Below, in pieces: positions 43,386 through 53,623 of a stretch of 64,000 nucleotides of DNA. Both the position numbers and the translations under genes were made by a program. The DNA lies in NCBI GenBank assembly GCA_963696625.1, contig CAVOKZ010000046.1, forward strand, positions 59,621-123,620, given 5' to 3'. The notes below the pieces were generated by a model. That model was given only the letters and a program-made list of their open reading frames with translations, was not told where the DNA came from and made no database searches. Positions within the stretch are counted from its first letter, which is position 1. The number at the start of each line of letters is the position of its first letter. This stretch comes from JAWVFN01 sp963696625 (GTDB lineage: Bacteria; Actinomycetota; Thermoleophilia; Solirubrobacterales; 70-9).

Positions 43386-44564
43386 TCAAGTCTTTGCCTC
43401 CGCCAACGTGCGCTCGGCGACCAGGGGATCAACCTCGCCGGGGCCGGCGGCGCCCGAGTCCCTGACCAGGTGCATGTGCTCGGGCTCCCAGCTGAGGCGC
43501 ACGTCCTCACCGGCGCCCGGAATGCCCCGCCGCTCGGAGTCGCCGGTGTTCGGGCGGAGGACGGTGAGCAGCACGCTCTCGTCGATCCGCACCTGCGACT
43601 GGGTCGCCGTGCCCAGATAGAGCGAGCTCTCGACCCTGCCCTCGATGCTCAGCTTGCCGCGAGGCGCCTTCTCCTTCACCGGGGCAATGTCGAGCTTCTC
43701 GGGGCGTACGACGGCAAAGCCGCGCTCGCCGGTCGAGAAGCCCTGGGTGTCGGTCTTCACCTTGAGGCCGGTCTCGAGGCTGACTTCGCCCTTCTTTTCG
43801 ACCTTCGCCGGCATCAGGTTGGAGACGCCGATGAAGCCGGCGACGAAGCTGGTCGCGGGCCGCTCGTAGATATCGACCGGGCCGCCGACCTGCTCGAAGC
43901 GGCCGTGGTTCATCACCGCGATCCGGTCCGACATCGTCAGGGCCTCCTCCTGGTCGTGGGTGACGTAGACGAAGGTGATCCCGACATCGCGCTGGATTCG
44001 CTTCAACTCGACCTGGAGGCCCTTGCGCAGCTTCAGATCGAGCGCGCCGAGCGGCTCGTCGAGGAGCAGGACCTTGGGCAGGTTGACCAGCGCGCGAGCC
44101 AGAGCGACGCGCTGCTGCTGTCCCCCGGAGAGCTGGCTCGGCTTGCGGGTTGCCTCGACGGAGAGGCCGACCCGCTCGAGCTCGGCGGTGACCCTCTTTG
44201 CGATCTCGCCCTTGTCGACTCCCTGGCGCTTCAGCCCGAAGGCGACGTTCTCGGAGACGTTGAGATGCGGGAACAGCGCGTAGCTCTGAAAGACGGTGTT
44301 GGTCGGCCGCTTGTGCGGCGGCAGCCCGGCGACGTCGGCGCCGTCGATCTTCAGCGTCCCCTCGGTCAGCTCCTCGAAGCCGGCGATCATCCGCAGCGTC
44401 GTCGTCTTGCCGCAGCCGCTCGGGCCGAGCAGGGTGAAGAACTCGCCGGGCTGGATCTCGAGGCTTACGGCGTCAACGGCGGCAAGCTGCCCGAAGCGCT
44501 TGGTTACCGACTCCAGCGAGACGCTTGGGGTACCGCTTCCAGTGGGTCTGCCGACGTTGTTCAA
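43386..44564 (-). CDS. potA: Polyamine ABC transporter ATPase, PotA-type (set 1)
   Basis: 392 aa, TTG start 4 bp from the end of the permease gene. ATPase motifs are complete: Walker A LGPSGCGKTT, signature LSGGQQQRVA, Walker B VLLLDEPLGALD and switch His in VTHDQEEA. The C-terminal ~130 residues are the TOBE regulatory domain (VVRPEKLDIAP). It energises import. Similar in order and sequence to the second set at 53620. Confidence 0.93.
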   Translation of the reverse strand: MNNVGRPTGSGTPSVSLESVTKRFGQLAAVDAVSLEIQPGEFFTLLGPSGCGKTTTLRMIAGFEELTEGTLKIDGADVAGLPPHKRPTNTVFQSYALFPHLNVSENVAFGLKRQGVDKGEIAKRVTAELERVGLSVEATRKPSQLSGGQQQRVALARALVNLPKVLLLDEPLGALDLKLRKGLQVELKRIQRDVGITFVYVTHDQEEALTMSDRIAVMNHGRFEQVGGPVDIYERPATSFVAGFIGVSNLMPAKVEKKGEVSLETGLKVKTDTQGFSTGERGFAVVRPEKLDIAPVKEKAPRGKLSIEGRVESSLYLGTATQSQVRIDESVLLTVLRPNTGDSERRGIPGAGEDVRLSWEPEHMHLVRDSGAAGPGEVDPLVAERTLAEAKT

Positions 44565-44568
44565 GGAG

Positions 44569-46375
44569 TCAGCCTTTCAGATCTCCCTCCGGCGGAGAAC
44601 CTCCGGTGTCCTGGCGCCTTCGCGATGCCTCCGCCGGCATCTCTTCGTCTTCGGTGGGAGCGGCACCGACCATGGCGGCGACCCGATCCTTGAGGCTTCG
44701 CGAGGCCGTCCCGCGCACCCGCGCGAAGAAGATCGGCGGCCTGGTCGTGTAGCGCATGATCTCCATCAGGATTGCACCGATCACCAAGCCGCCGATCCCG
44801 ATCACCAGCGGCGGCCCGAGCCCGAACCACGACTCGCCGGATTCGGAGTTGGCTGGATCGGAGAGGTCGATGCTGCTCTTGAAGAACGCCCAGGTGAGAA
44901 CTGCACCGCCGACGATCCCCGAGAGCCAGACCATGGTCACGTCGCGTCGCGAACGCGCGTGCGCGAACGCCAGCGCTATTCCCGCGACCAGCCCGATCGT
45001 CCCGATCCAGGCCATCACCATCGCCACCAGGTTCACGAAGGAGGCGTGGTCGAAGAACCCGGTGAAGGCGTTGGTCTGCTCCGAGCCGACGTCGCCGATG
45101 AAGATGCCGAGGCCGGCGACGAGCATGCCGCCGATCGCGATCGTGGTGATCCGCGCCGCGTTGTGCTTGTCCTTGAGGACCTCGTTGCGGTAGTAGATCG
45201 CGGCGGCGAATCCGGTTGCCCCGTAGTAGAAGGCGATCATCAGCCCCAGGGCGGCAATCGAGTCAAAGAGGATGTTCTCGGAGATCAGTGTCAGACCGAC
45301 GTACCAGGCAATCGATCCGAGGCCGAACACCCAGGTTGCGATGTGGGGCGTCTGATGCTTGGTGTGGACCTCGCCGAACATCTCGGGGATCGCCTTGGCG
45401 CGGGCCATCGACAGCGCGGTCCGGGTGCTGGGCAGGATCGTCGTCTGGGTCGAGGCCGAGGCAGAGGTCAGCACGGCGATGATCAGCAGCTTGTCCCACG
45501 GCGAGGAGAAGACGTCTGTGCCCAGCGCGCTGAGCACGTCGTCGGAGTTGTCGCCGAGGAAGGTGACGCCGTGCACGGCCTGGGCCGCGATCGCGACGAT
45601 GACGTAGATGATCACGAGGATGATCGTCGCGGTGACCGCTGCCCTGCCCGGCGTCTCGTCGGAGTTCTCCGATTCCTCGTTGACCGCGACGGTCGAGTCC
45701 CATCCCCAATAGATGAATATCCCGAGGATCAGTCCAGCGGCGAGGGCGCTCGCGCTCGGCACGGAGAATGGGTTGAGCCAGTCCAGCGATGGATCGACCG
45801 AGTCGGAGAAGTCGCCCGCATAGACCTTGATCAGGGCGACGATCGCGAAGGCGGCGAGGGTCAGCACCTCGGCCGTGAGCAGGCCGAACTGGATCCGTGC
45901 CGAGAAGCTCGATGCCGACGTAGCAGATGTAGGTCATGACCAGGATCCAGGCCACGCCGACGAAGGTCACCCAGAAGGTCGAGTCGGCGAGCGAGTTGGC
46001 GTCGAAGAGGAGGAACGTGTAGAGGCCGGCGATCTGGGCCAGGTTGGCCATCACGATCAGGTCGGCGAGCAGGATCGCCCAGCCGACCAGCCAGCCCGCG
46101 CGGGGGCCCATGGCGTTGGCGACCCAGGTGAACGAAGTGCCGCAATCGGGGTCGTCGCGGTTCAGGTAGTAGTACGACGCGGCAATGAGCAGCATCGGCA
46201 GAAAGGCCAGCCAGAGGATCGCCGGCGCCTGGAAGCCGACCTCGAGCGCGACGAAACCCAGCACCGCGGCGAGGCTGTACCCCGGCGCCGTCGAGGCGAC
46301 GCCGATGACCACGTTGGAAACGAAGCCGATCGCGTTGCTCTTCAACCCTTTGTCCCCGAAGCTTGACTTCGCCAT
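44569..46375 (-). CDS. APC-superfamily amine/amino acid permease with one frameshift
   Basis: Twelve or more membrane helices, starting ATG 46375 (MAKSSFGDKG). APC features include GVASTAPGYSLAAVLGFVAL and GTSFTWVANAMGPRAGWLVG. Frame is lost near 45902-45908 after YVGIELL; the next frame continues SARIQFGLLTAEVLTLAAFA to the stop. The 1807-nt span is one more than a multiple of three; removing one base gives 601 aa. The family imports amines or amino acids by proton symport, and putrescine importers belong here. It is divergent from the aminotransferase and upstream of potA. Confidence 0.85.
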
Positions 46376-46524
46376 GCTGCTCCTCTCCGCAGTGGTCTGC
46401 TGACCAGACCTTATATACCTTGTGGTTAGGCGCACAACCTGCTGCGTCCGGCTAAACGTCCACCGCCGGTGAACCGATCGTTCTAAGGTGGGGAGTGAGC
46501 CAGCGTCGCGACGAAAGGAGTCCG
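46376..46524. promoter_or_regulatory. Divergent control region with GntR-like palindrome
   Basis: 149 bp between the permease and the aminotransferase. It contains GGTCTG-CTGAC-CAGACC at 46394-46410, also readable as TGGTC-N4-GACCA, the type of site used by GntR/FadR-family regulators. Beside it is TATATAAGG on the minus strand, a good -10 toward the permease. No regulator gene is adjacent. Confidence 0.45.
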
Positions 46525-47914
46525 ATGGCCACCAGCACCAGCGTCGAGCCCCAGCAGATGGAGGGCTCCGACCTGCAAGAGCTCGCCAAGAAGCACCTGT
46601 GGATGCACTTCTCCTCGATGGGCGGCTACGAGGACGCGGAGATCCCGATCATCACCCGCGGCGAGGGGGCCTACGTCTGGGACCAGCACGGCAACCGCAA
46701 GCTTGACGGGCTCTCGGGGCTGTTCTGTGTCAACGCCGGCCACGGCCGCCCGGAAGCTCGCCGAGGCGGCGGCGAACCAGATGAAGGAGCTCGACTTCAC
46801 CACGATCTGGAGCTATGCGCACCCACGGGCGATCGAGCTGGCAGCGAAGGTCGCGGAGCTGACGCCGGGCGACATCGACCACATCTTCTTCACCAACTCG
46901 GGCTCGGAGGCGGTCGAGTCCGCGATCAAGCTGGCACGCGACTTTCACCGCAAGACCGGCAACGCTCAGAAGTCGAAGTTCATCGCCCGCGAGGTCGCCT
47001 ACCACGGGACCACGCTCGGGGCGCTCGCCGCGACCGGCCTGCCGACGCTGCGCAGCCAGTTCGAGCCGCTCGTCCCGGGCGGGCACCACGTCCCCAACAC
47101 CCACGCGCTGCGCTGGCCGACCGACCGCGACACGCTGTGGGCCGCCGACGAGATCGAGAAGAAGATCGTCTTCGAGGGACCCGAGACGGTCGCCGCGGTG
47201 ATCCTCGAGCCGCTGCAGAACGCCGGCGGCTGCATCCCGCCGCAGGACGGCTACTTCCAGCGGGTGCGCGAGATCTGCGACCGCTACGACGTGCTGCTGG
47301 TCTCGGACGAGACGATCTGCGCCTGGGGCCGCCTCGGCCACTGGTTCGGCTGCCAGCGCTACGAGTTCCAGCCCGACATCATCACCACCGCGAAGGCGCT
47401 CACCTCCGCCTACGCCCCGATGGGGTTCATGGCGGCCAGCGAGAAGGTGTTTGCTCCGTACGCCGAGGAGGGAGCGATGTTCGCCCACGGCTCGACCTTC
47501 GCCGGGCATCCGATCGCGGCCGCGATCGCGCTGGCGAACATCGAGGTCTTCGAGCGCGAGGACCTCTGCGGCCGCGTGCTCTCCAAGGAGGCCGAGTTCC
47601 GCGCCGCCCTCGAGACCCTGCTCGACATCCCGATCGTCGGCGACGTGCGCGGCGCCGGGTTCTTCCACGCCATCGAGCTGGTCCACGACAAGGAGACGAT
47701 GGAGAGCCTCGAAGACGAAGAGTCGGAGGAGCTGCTCAAGGGCTACGTCTCGCACGAGCTCTACGAGCGCGGGCTGATCTGCCGCGCCGACGACCGCGGC
47801 GATCCCGTGATCCAGCTTTCGCCGCCGCTGATCTCCGACACCGAGCAGTTCGAGGAGATCGTCTCGATCCTCAGGCCCGTCCTCGAGGAGGCCTCGCGGA
47901 GGATCCACGGGTGA
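46525..47914 (+). CDS. Class III aminotransferase, likely putrescine/omega-amine:pyruvate, with one frameshift
   Basis: ATG 46525 with AAAGGAGT upstream. PLP-enzyme motifs: FTNSGSEAVESAIKLAR, YHGTTLGALAATG, the Asp in LLVSDETICAWGR and the PLP lysine in TTAKALTSAYAPMG. The frame breaks in a CCC run at 46749-46751 (GHGR then RKLAEAAANQ); removing one C gives 462 aa. Similar to putrescine-, beta-alanine- or taurine-pyruvate aminotransferases. Pyruvate as acceptor is supported by the overlapping alanine dehydrogenase gene (GTGA). The product from putrescine would be 4-aminobutanal. Confidence 0.88.
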
Positions 47915-49047
47915 TCGTCGGCGTTCCGACGGAGATCAAGGACGACGAGTACCGCGTCGCCTTGACCCCGGCCGGAGCGCGTGAGCTGACCGAAGTCGGC
48001 CACGAGGTGCTGTTCCAGGAGGGCGCCGGGGAGGGATCGGCGATCGCCGACTCCGAGTACGAGGCCCAGGGCGCGAGGATCGCCCCCGACGCTGCCGCGG
48101 TGTTCGGCGAGGCGGAGATGGTGCTCAAGGTCAAGGAGCCGTTGATGGGAGAGGTCGCGATGCTGCGCCCGGGCCAGGTCCTCTTCACCTACCTCCACCT
48201 CGCGCCCAACCCCGAGCTGACCAGCGCGCTCGCCTCCTCGGGCGCGACCTGCATCGCCTACGAGACGGTCGAGGACGAGAAGGGGGGCCTGCCGCTGCTG
48301 GCGCCGATGAGCGAGATCGCGGGCAAGCTCGCCAGCCAGGTGGGTGCCTTCTATCTCGAGAAGCCGCTCGGCGGCCGCGGCGTGTTGCTCGGCGGCGTCC
48401 CGGGCGTCGCGGCGGCGAACGTGATGGTGATCGGCGGCGGCGCCGTCGGCATGAACGCCGCCTTCATCGCGATCGGCATGGAGGCCGACGTGTTCACCTA
48501 CGACGTCTCGATCGACAAGCTCCGCTACCTCGACGTGGTGTTTGGCGGGCGCGCCTCGACCGTGTTCAGCTCGACGCTGTCGGTGGAGCAGATGCTGCCC
48601 CAGGCCGATCTCGTGATCGGCGCGGTCCTGGTTCCCGGAGCCAAGGCGCCGAAGGTGATCCGCCGCGAGCATCTGAAGCTGATGAAGCGCAACGCGGTGA
48701 TGGTCGACGTCGCGATCGACCAGGGGGGCTGCTTTGAGACCTCGAAGCCGACCACCCACCACGACCCCGTCTACGAGATCGACGGCGTCACCCACTACTG
48801 CGTCGCCAACATGCCCGGCGCCGTCCCGGTGACCTCGACCTTCGCGTTGACCAACGCGACGCTGCCCTACGCGGTGGCGCTCGCCAATCTCGGGGTAACC
48901 GAAGCGGTACGGCGCAACCCGGGCCTGCGGCCCGGCGTCAACGTCGCCGGCGGCAAGGTCACGCACCCGGCCGTCGCCGAGGGCGTCGGCTCAAAGCACG
49001 TTCCAGTCGAAGAGGCGCTCGCGGGCGCCGGCACCCAACAGGCCTGA
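47911..49047 (+). CDS. ald: Alanine dehydrogenase
   Basis: 378 aa from GTG 47911, overlapping the aminotransferase stop. Ald features: VPTEIKDDEYRVALTPAG with the substrate Arg, LKVKEPL (catalytic Lys), LFTYLHLAP with the catalytic His, the NAD site VMVIGGGAVGMNAA, and the late VDVAIDQGGCFETSKPTTH. It deaminates alanine to pyruvate with NAD. Coupling to a pyruvate-dependent aminotransferase would regenerate the amino acceptor and release ammonia. Confidence 0.96.
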   Translation: MIVGVPTEIKDDEYRVALTPAGARELTEVGHEVLFQEGAGEGSAIADSEYEAQGARIAPDAAAVFGEAEMVLKVKEPLMGEVAMLRPGQVLFTYLHLAPNPELTSALASSGATCIAYETVEDEKGGLPLLAPMSEIAGKLASQVGAFYLEKPLGGRGVLLGGVPGVAAANVMVIGGGAVGMNAAFIAIGMEADVFTYDVSIDKLRYLDVVFGGRASTVFSSTLSVEQMLPQADLVIGAVLVPGAKAPKVIRREHLKLMKRNAVMVDVAIDQGGCFETSKPTTHHDPVYEIDGVTHYCVANMPGAVPVTSTFALTNATLPYAVALANLGVTEAVRRNPGLRPGVNVAGGKVTHPAVAEGVGSKHVPVEEALAGAGTQQA

Positions 49048-49080
49048 CGAAGACCTCACACAAAGGAGACGGACACCCAG

Positions 49081-50580
49081 ATGGCAACCGCAACGGCGAA
49101 GAAGACCTCGAAGAGCTCACGCAACGGCGGGGGGCGCGCCAAGAAGCCCCCCCTCGCGCTGAAGAACATGATCGGCGGCAAGTTCGTCGCACCCGCCAAG
49201 GGCAAGCGCGAGGACGTCGTGAATCCCGCGACCGGCAAGGTGATCGCCCGGGCGCCGCTATCGACCGAGGAGGACGTCAACGCCGCCGTGGCCGCCGCCA
49301 AGGACGCCTTCGCGACCTGGGGAGTGACCACTCCCGCCGATCGGCAGGAGCGCCTGCTCGCGCTCGCGTCCGCGATCGAGGACCGTGCCTCCGAGATCGC
49401 CGACCTCGAAGCCGCCGACGCCGGCAAGCCGCGCTCGGCCTTCTACGAGGACGAGATCCCTTTCATGGTCGACAACCTGCGCTACTTCGCCGGCGCCGCC
49501 CGCAACCTCGACGGCCGCGCGACCGGTGAGTACCTCGAGGGCTACACGTCGATGATCCGCCGCGAGCCGGTTGGCGTGGTCGGCCAGATCACCCCCTGGA
49601 ACTACCCGATGATGATGGCGATCTGGAAGATCGGCCCTGCGCTGGCCGGCGGCAACACGCTGGTGCTGAAGCCCGCCGAGACGACGCCGGCCTCGACGCT
49701 CAAGTTCCTGGCCGAGATCTGCGCCGAGCACCTGCCTCCGGGCGTCGCCAACTTCATCGGCGGCCACGGCGACCCGGCGGGCGCCGCGCTCGTCCGCCAC
49801 CCGGACGTGAACATGGTCTCGCTCACCGGCTCGCCCGAGACCGGAAAGTGGATCGCCCGCGAGGCGGCCGACACGCTCAAGCGCGTCCACCTCGAGCTCG
49901 GCGGCAAGGCGCCGGTCGTGGTCTTCGACGACGCCGACATGGACGCCGTCTACGAGACGATCGCGGGCACCGGCTACTACAACGCCGGCCAGGACTGCAC
50001 GGCGGCGACCCGCGTGCTCGCCTCGAAGAAGGTCTACGACAAGGTCGTCAACGGCCTCGCCGAGGAGGCCAAGGGCTACAAGATCGGCGACACCTTCGAC
50101 AAGAAGACGAACCTGGGGCCGGTCAACTCCCAGCGCCAGCTCGAGCGGGTCGAGGGCTTCCTCGAGCGCCGGCCCGACAACGCCGAGGTCGTCACCGGCG
50201 GCAAGAAGGCGAACCGCCCGGGCTTCTTCATGAAGCCGACCGTCGTCGCCGGGCTGAAGCAGAAGGACGAGATGATCCAGAACGAGATCTTCGGGCCGGT
50301 GATCACGGTGCAGCCGTTCACCTCCGAGGAGAAGGCGATCGAGTGGGCGAACGGCACCCGCTACGGGCTCGCCTCGTCGGTCTGGACCCGCGATGTCGGC
50401 CGCGCCCTGCGCGTCTCCAAGGCGCTTCAGTTCGGCTGCGTCTGGGTCAACGACCACATCCCGATCGTCTCCGAGATGCCCCACGGCGGCTACAAGCAGT
50501 CCGGCTACGGCAAGGACCTGTCGATGTACGGGCTCGAGGACTACACGCAGGTGAAGCACGTGATGGCAAGTCTGGACTAG
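49081..50580 (+). CDS. Aldehyde dehydrogenase, likely gamma-aminobutyraldehyde dehydrogenase
   Basis: 499 aa. NAD-dependent ALDH: GVVGQITPWNYPMMMAIWK, SLTGSPETGK, the general-base Glu in LELGGKAPV, the catalytic Cys in NAGQDCTAATR, and NEIFGPVITV. It is closest in appearance to betaine-aldehyde/aminobutyraldehyde dehydrogenases. A Lys-rich N-terminal extension (~25 aa) is unusual. Position after aminotransferase and ald fits oxidation of 4-aminobutanal to GABA. A terminator follows. Confidence 0.88.
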   Translation: MATATAKKTSKSSRNGGGRAKKPPLALKNMIGGKFVAPAKGKREDVVNPATGKVIARAPLSTEEDVNAAVAAAKDAFATWGVTTPADRQERLLALASAIEDRASEIADLEAADAGKPRSAFYEDEIPFMVDNLRYFAGAARNLDGRATGEYLEGYTSMIRREPVGVVGQITPWNYPMMMAIWKIGPALAGGNTLVLKPAETTPASTLKFLAEICAEHLPPGVANFIGGHGDPAGAALVRHPDVNMVSLTGSPETGKWIAREAADTLKRVHLELGGKAPVVVFDDADMDAVYETIAGTGYYNAGQDCTAATRVLASKKVYDKVVNGLAEEAKGYKIGDTFDKKTNLGPVNSQRQLERVEGFLERRPDNAEVVTGGKKANRPGFFMKPTVVAGLKQKDEMIQNEIFGPVITVQPFTSEEKAIEWANGTRYGLASSVWTRDVGRALRVSKALQFGCVWVNDHIPIVSEMPHGGYKQSGYGKDLSMYGLEDYTQVKHVMASLD

Positions 50581-50585
50581 ATGAT

Positions 50586-50619
50586 TAGTTCCACGGCAGC
50601 GTGCGGGGTCGTGGAACTA
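50586..50619. terminator. Bidirectional terminator
   Basis: TAGTTCCACG pairs perfectly with CGTGGAACTA (10 bp) between the convergent ends of the aldehyde dehydrogenase gene and the second potC. Confidence 0.7.
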
Positions 50620-50624
50620 CTCAT

Positions 50625-51467
50625 CTAGGGAACGGCTGTCGCGTCGGGTGGAACCGGGGCGCCGCCCCGGCCCACCGTTCCCTCCTCGCGCGTGAGGCGG
50701 TGCGCGAAGTAGACGGGGATGATCGAAAGCAGGACGACGACGACGGCGACCACGTTGGTGATCGGCAGCTCCTGGCCGCGGAAGAGGTTGCTGAGGATCC
50801 AGATCGGCAGCGTCTGTTCCCCGGGGCCGATCGTGAACGTCGTGACGATCACCTCGTCGAATGACAAGGCGAAGGCGAGCAGTCCGCCGGCGACGAGCGC
50901 CGTGCTCATGTTGGGCAGCGTCACGTGGCGGAAGGTCTGCCAGGTGTCGGCGCCGAGGTCGGCCGAGGCGTCCTCGAGGTTTCCCGAGATCCGCCGCAAC
51001 CGCGCGATCACATTGTTGTAGACGACGACGATGCAGAAGGTCGCATGGCCGACGATCACCGTGAACAGGGTGAGGTCGATGTTGAAGACCTGCGTGAACG
51101 TGTCCGAGAGTGCGATGCCTGTGACGATTCCCGGCAGCGCTATCGGGAGGATCACGAGGAATGAGATCGTCTCGCGGCCGAAGAAGCGATGGCGCGCGAC
51201 CGCGAACGAGGCCAGCGTGCCGAGCACCAGTGCGATCGCGGTGGCGGCGATCCCGACCTCGATCGAATTGACGAGCGCCTTGCGCGCGCCGTCATCGTGA
51301 AAAGCGACGCTGAACCAGTGCGTGGTCAGGTCCGAAGGCGGCCACTTCAGCGACGTCGCTCCGTTGAACGCGTAGATCCCGATCACCAGGAGCGGCACGT
51401 AGATGAACGCGAGCGTGACGCCGACCCCGACGCCGAGCAGTCGCCTGGATCCTCCAGAAAGCCTCAT
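50625..51467 (-). CDS. potC: Spermidine/putrescine ABC permease, PotC-type (set 2)
   Basis: 280 aa from ATG 51467, overlapping the PotB stop (ATGA). Six membrane helices. The EAA loop is LEDASADLGADTWQTFRHVT and the PotC-type ALSFDEVIVTTF follows. It is the membrane partner of PotB set 2. Last gene of the second transporter operon, convergent with the aldehyde dehydrogenase. Confidence 0.9.
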   Translation of the reverse strand: MRLSGGSRRLLGVGVGVTLAFIYVPLLVIGIYAFNGATSLKWPPSDLTTHWFSVAFHDDGARKALVNSIEVGIAATAIALVLGTLASFAVARHRFFGRETISFLVILPIALPGIVTGIALSDTFTQVFNIDLTLFTVIVGHATFCIVVVYNNVIARLRRISGNLEDASADLGADTWQTFRHVTLPNMSTALVAGGLLAFALSFDEVIVTTFTIGPGEQTLPIWILSNLFRGQELPITNVVAVVVVLLSIIPVYFAHRLTREEGTVGRGGAPVPPDATAVP

Positions 51468-52363
51468 AGGTGCTCGAACGCCCCCATTCGCCTGGCGATC
51501 AAGAGGTAGACGACCATCACCAGGATCGGAACGACCGCGAAGGCCGAGGCAAGCGGCAAGTTGGTCGTGTGATCCGAGAAGACGACGTTGCCGATGAACT
51601 GGGTGTCGGGACTGACCAGTGACGGCGTGATGTAGTCGCCGAGGGTCAGCGAGAAGGTGAATATCGACCCTGCGATCACCGCCGGGAAGGAAAGCGGCAG
51701 GACCACCCTCCGGAACGTCATCCATGGCTTTGCGCCGAGATCCTCAGAAGCGGAGAACAGGTTGTTGGGCAATCGCTCGAGCCCCGCGTAGATCGGCAGG
51801 ATCATGTACGGCAGCCACAGGTAGGTCTCAACCAGCCAGACGGCGGTCGTCCCGTAGCCGGGCCCGCTGAGGCCGAATGGATCGAGCGCCCAGTTGATGA
51901 CTCCGCCCTCGGAGAGCATCGTGCGCCAGGCGAAGACCTTGACCAGGTAGAAGGACCAGAGCGGCATCAACACTGCGACCACGAGCAGGGTCTTGGTACG
52001 CGGCGACGCGATCTTGGCCATGTAGAAGGCGATTGGAAAGGCGAGCACCGCCGCCGTGACTGTCACAGCCGCGGCGACCCCAATCGTTCGGAAGGCGACA
52101 TCCCGGTAGACGGGGGTCTCGATGAGCTCCTTGAAGTTGTCAAAGGTGATCGTCTGGGTGAGTTCGCCGCTCAGCGCATCGGTCGACCACAGGGCGGCGA
52201 GGAGGAGCACCGCCAACGACCCGAGGTAGCCGATGACCAGCCATGCGATGGGCCCCGCGAGCAGCGAGGAGACCTGGAGCTTCGGGCGACCGTGGAAGAG
52301 GTCGGCGAGCCTGCGGCTCACCGACCTCTTCTGCCGGCCGGCTTCTAGACCGGCCGCTTCCAC
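51464..52363 (-). CDS. potB: Spermidine/putrescine ABC permease, PotB-type (set 2)
   Basis: 299 aa, GTG start. Six membrane helices, EAA-type loop SASEDLGAKPWMTFRRVVLP, and SLTLGDYITPSLV matching PotB. Clearly diverged from the PotB of set 1, so the two operons are not a recent duplication. Its stop overlaps potC. Confidence 0.9.
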   Translation of the reverse strand: MEAAGLEAGRQKRSVSRRLADLFHGRPKLQVSSLLAGPIAWLVIGYLGSLAVLLLAALWSTDALSGELTQTITFDNFKELIETPVYRDVAFRTIGVAAAVTVTAAVLAFPIAFYMAKIASPRTKTLLVVAVLMPLWSFYLVKVFAWRTMLSEGGVINWALDPFGLSGPGYGTTAVWLVETYLWLPYMILPIYAGLERLPNNLFSASEDLGAKPWMTFRRVVLPLSFPAVIAGSIFTFSLTLGDYITPSLVSPDTQFIGNVVFSDHTTNLPLASAFAVVPILVMVVYLLIARRMGAFEHL

Positions 52364-52387
52364 GGCACCAGATTCATCGGGTCAGTC

Positions 52388-53623
52388 TCAACCCTTGATC
52401 TCCGTCCATGCCTGGATCCAGTCGTTGTTGTCCTTGCAGACGTCGCCGCGGTCATCGCCGCAGTCGGCAACGGGTGTGATCCAGTAGTAGACGTTGTCCC
52501 AGAACGCCGGATCCGCTGCGTGGTACTCATCGCAGAACCCCGGATCCGGGGGATAGTCGATCGCCTTGGTGGCGGCTGCCACCACGTCCGGCTCGCATGC
52601 CTTGCTTTGCGCCGGGGCCTCGCCGAACGACTGCGTGGCCTGGGAGTTGGCGGATGGAGTGAGGATGAAATCCATCCACTTGTACATGCAATTCGGATGG
52701 GCGGCCTGGGAGGAAATCATCCAGGTATCCGACCATCCGGTCGCGCCCTCCTCGGGCAGGAAGCCCTGGCTCGCGGGGCTCGCCGCCACCGGTGCCTTCT
52801 CAGCCAGGAGCGCGAAGTACTGGTACTGCCAGGTGGTGCCGACGACCACGTCGTTGTTCTGGAACGACTGGATCTGCTTCGCGGCATCTGCCCAGTACTC
52901 GCCGACGTTCGCCTTCTGCTGCTTGAGCAGATCGACGGCCGCCTGGAACTGTTCGTCATCCAGCTCGTAGGGGTTGTCGATCCCCAGATCGGGCTGGTGG
53001 GCCTTGAGGTAGACGGCCGCGTCGGCGATGTAGACGGGGTCGTCGTAGGCGCTGATCTTGCCCTTGTATTTGCTCGCCTGAGCCGGGTCGAGGATGACTC
53101 CCCACGACGTCGGATCCGGCTTGACCACGGTGTTGTTCCACATCAACAGATTCGCCCCGCGACCATGCGGAACGCCGTAGTTGACGCCATCGACCGTGTT
53201 GTAAGGCTGATCCTTGAGATCGTCGAAGACGGTCTCGTAATTGGGGATCAGATCCAGGTTCACCGGGTCGACGTCCCCGCCGGCCACGAGCTGCAACGAG
53301 GCGTTGCCCGACGCGGAAATGCCGTCGAACCCACCCTTGCGCAGCTTGTCCACCATTTCGGACGAGGTGCCGGTCTCGGTCACGTTGACCTTGCAGCCGG
53401 ACTCCTTCTCGAAGTCAGACTTCCAAGGATCGGCGACGTAGCCGGGCCAGGCAACCAGGTTGAGCTGACCCTCACCGGCGCCGACAGACTCGAGTGCGCC
53501 TTCTGTGCTGCCACCATTGTCGTTGTCGTCGTCGTCGCCACAGCCGATGGCAAATACGGTCATTGCCAAGCCGGCCAGGACGAGCAGCGCCACCCTCGCG
53601 GGGTGGGTTGTGATTCGTTTCAC
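52388..53623 (-). CDS. potD: Polyamine-binding lipoprotein, PotD-type (set 2)
   Basis: 411 aa with a lipobox AIGC (Cys ~28) followed by an Asp/Asn/Gly linker. PotD-like segments are LVAWPGYVADPWKSDFEKES, YGVPHGRGANLLMWN, GWSDTWMISSQAAHPN and a C-terminal part with an extra Cys pair. It is the substrate collector for set 2. The start overlaps the potA stop (4 nt). It differs enough from set 1 PotD to suggest a different polyamine preference. Confidence 0.88.
   Translation of the reverse strand: MKRITTHPARVALLVLAGLAMTVFAIGCGDDDDNDNGGSTEGALESVGAGEGQLNLVAWPGYVADPWKSDFEKESGCKVNVTETGTSSEMVDKLRKGGFDGISASGNASLQLVAGGDVDPVNLDLIPNYETVFDDLKDQPYNTVDGVNYGVPHGRGANLLMWNNTVVKPDPTSWGVILDPAQASKYKGKISAYDDPVYIADAAVYLKAHQPDLGIDNPYELDDEQFQAAVDLLKQQKANVGEYWADAAKQIQSFQNNDVVVGTTWQYQYFALLAEKAPVAASPASQGFLPEEGATGWSDTWMISSQAAHPNCMYKWMDFILTPSANSQATQSFGEAPAQSKACEPDVVAAATKAIDYPPDPGFCDEYHAADPAFWDNVYYWITPVADCGDDRGDVCKDNNDWIQAWTEIKG

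Noticed and set aside
46495..49047. A single 850-codon fusion of aminotransferase and alanine dehydrogenase
   Set aside because: The middle part of that frame is nonsense relative to the aminotransferase, whose real frame is shifted by one base and ends at 47914; ald begins separately at GTG 47911.
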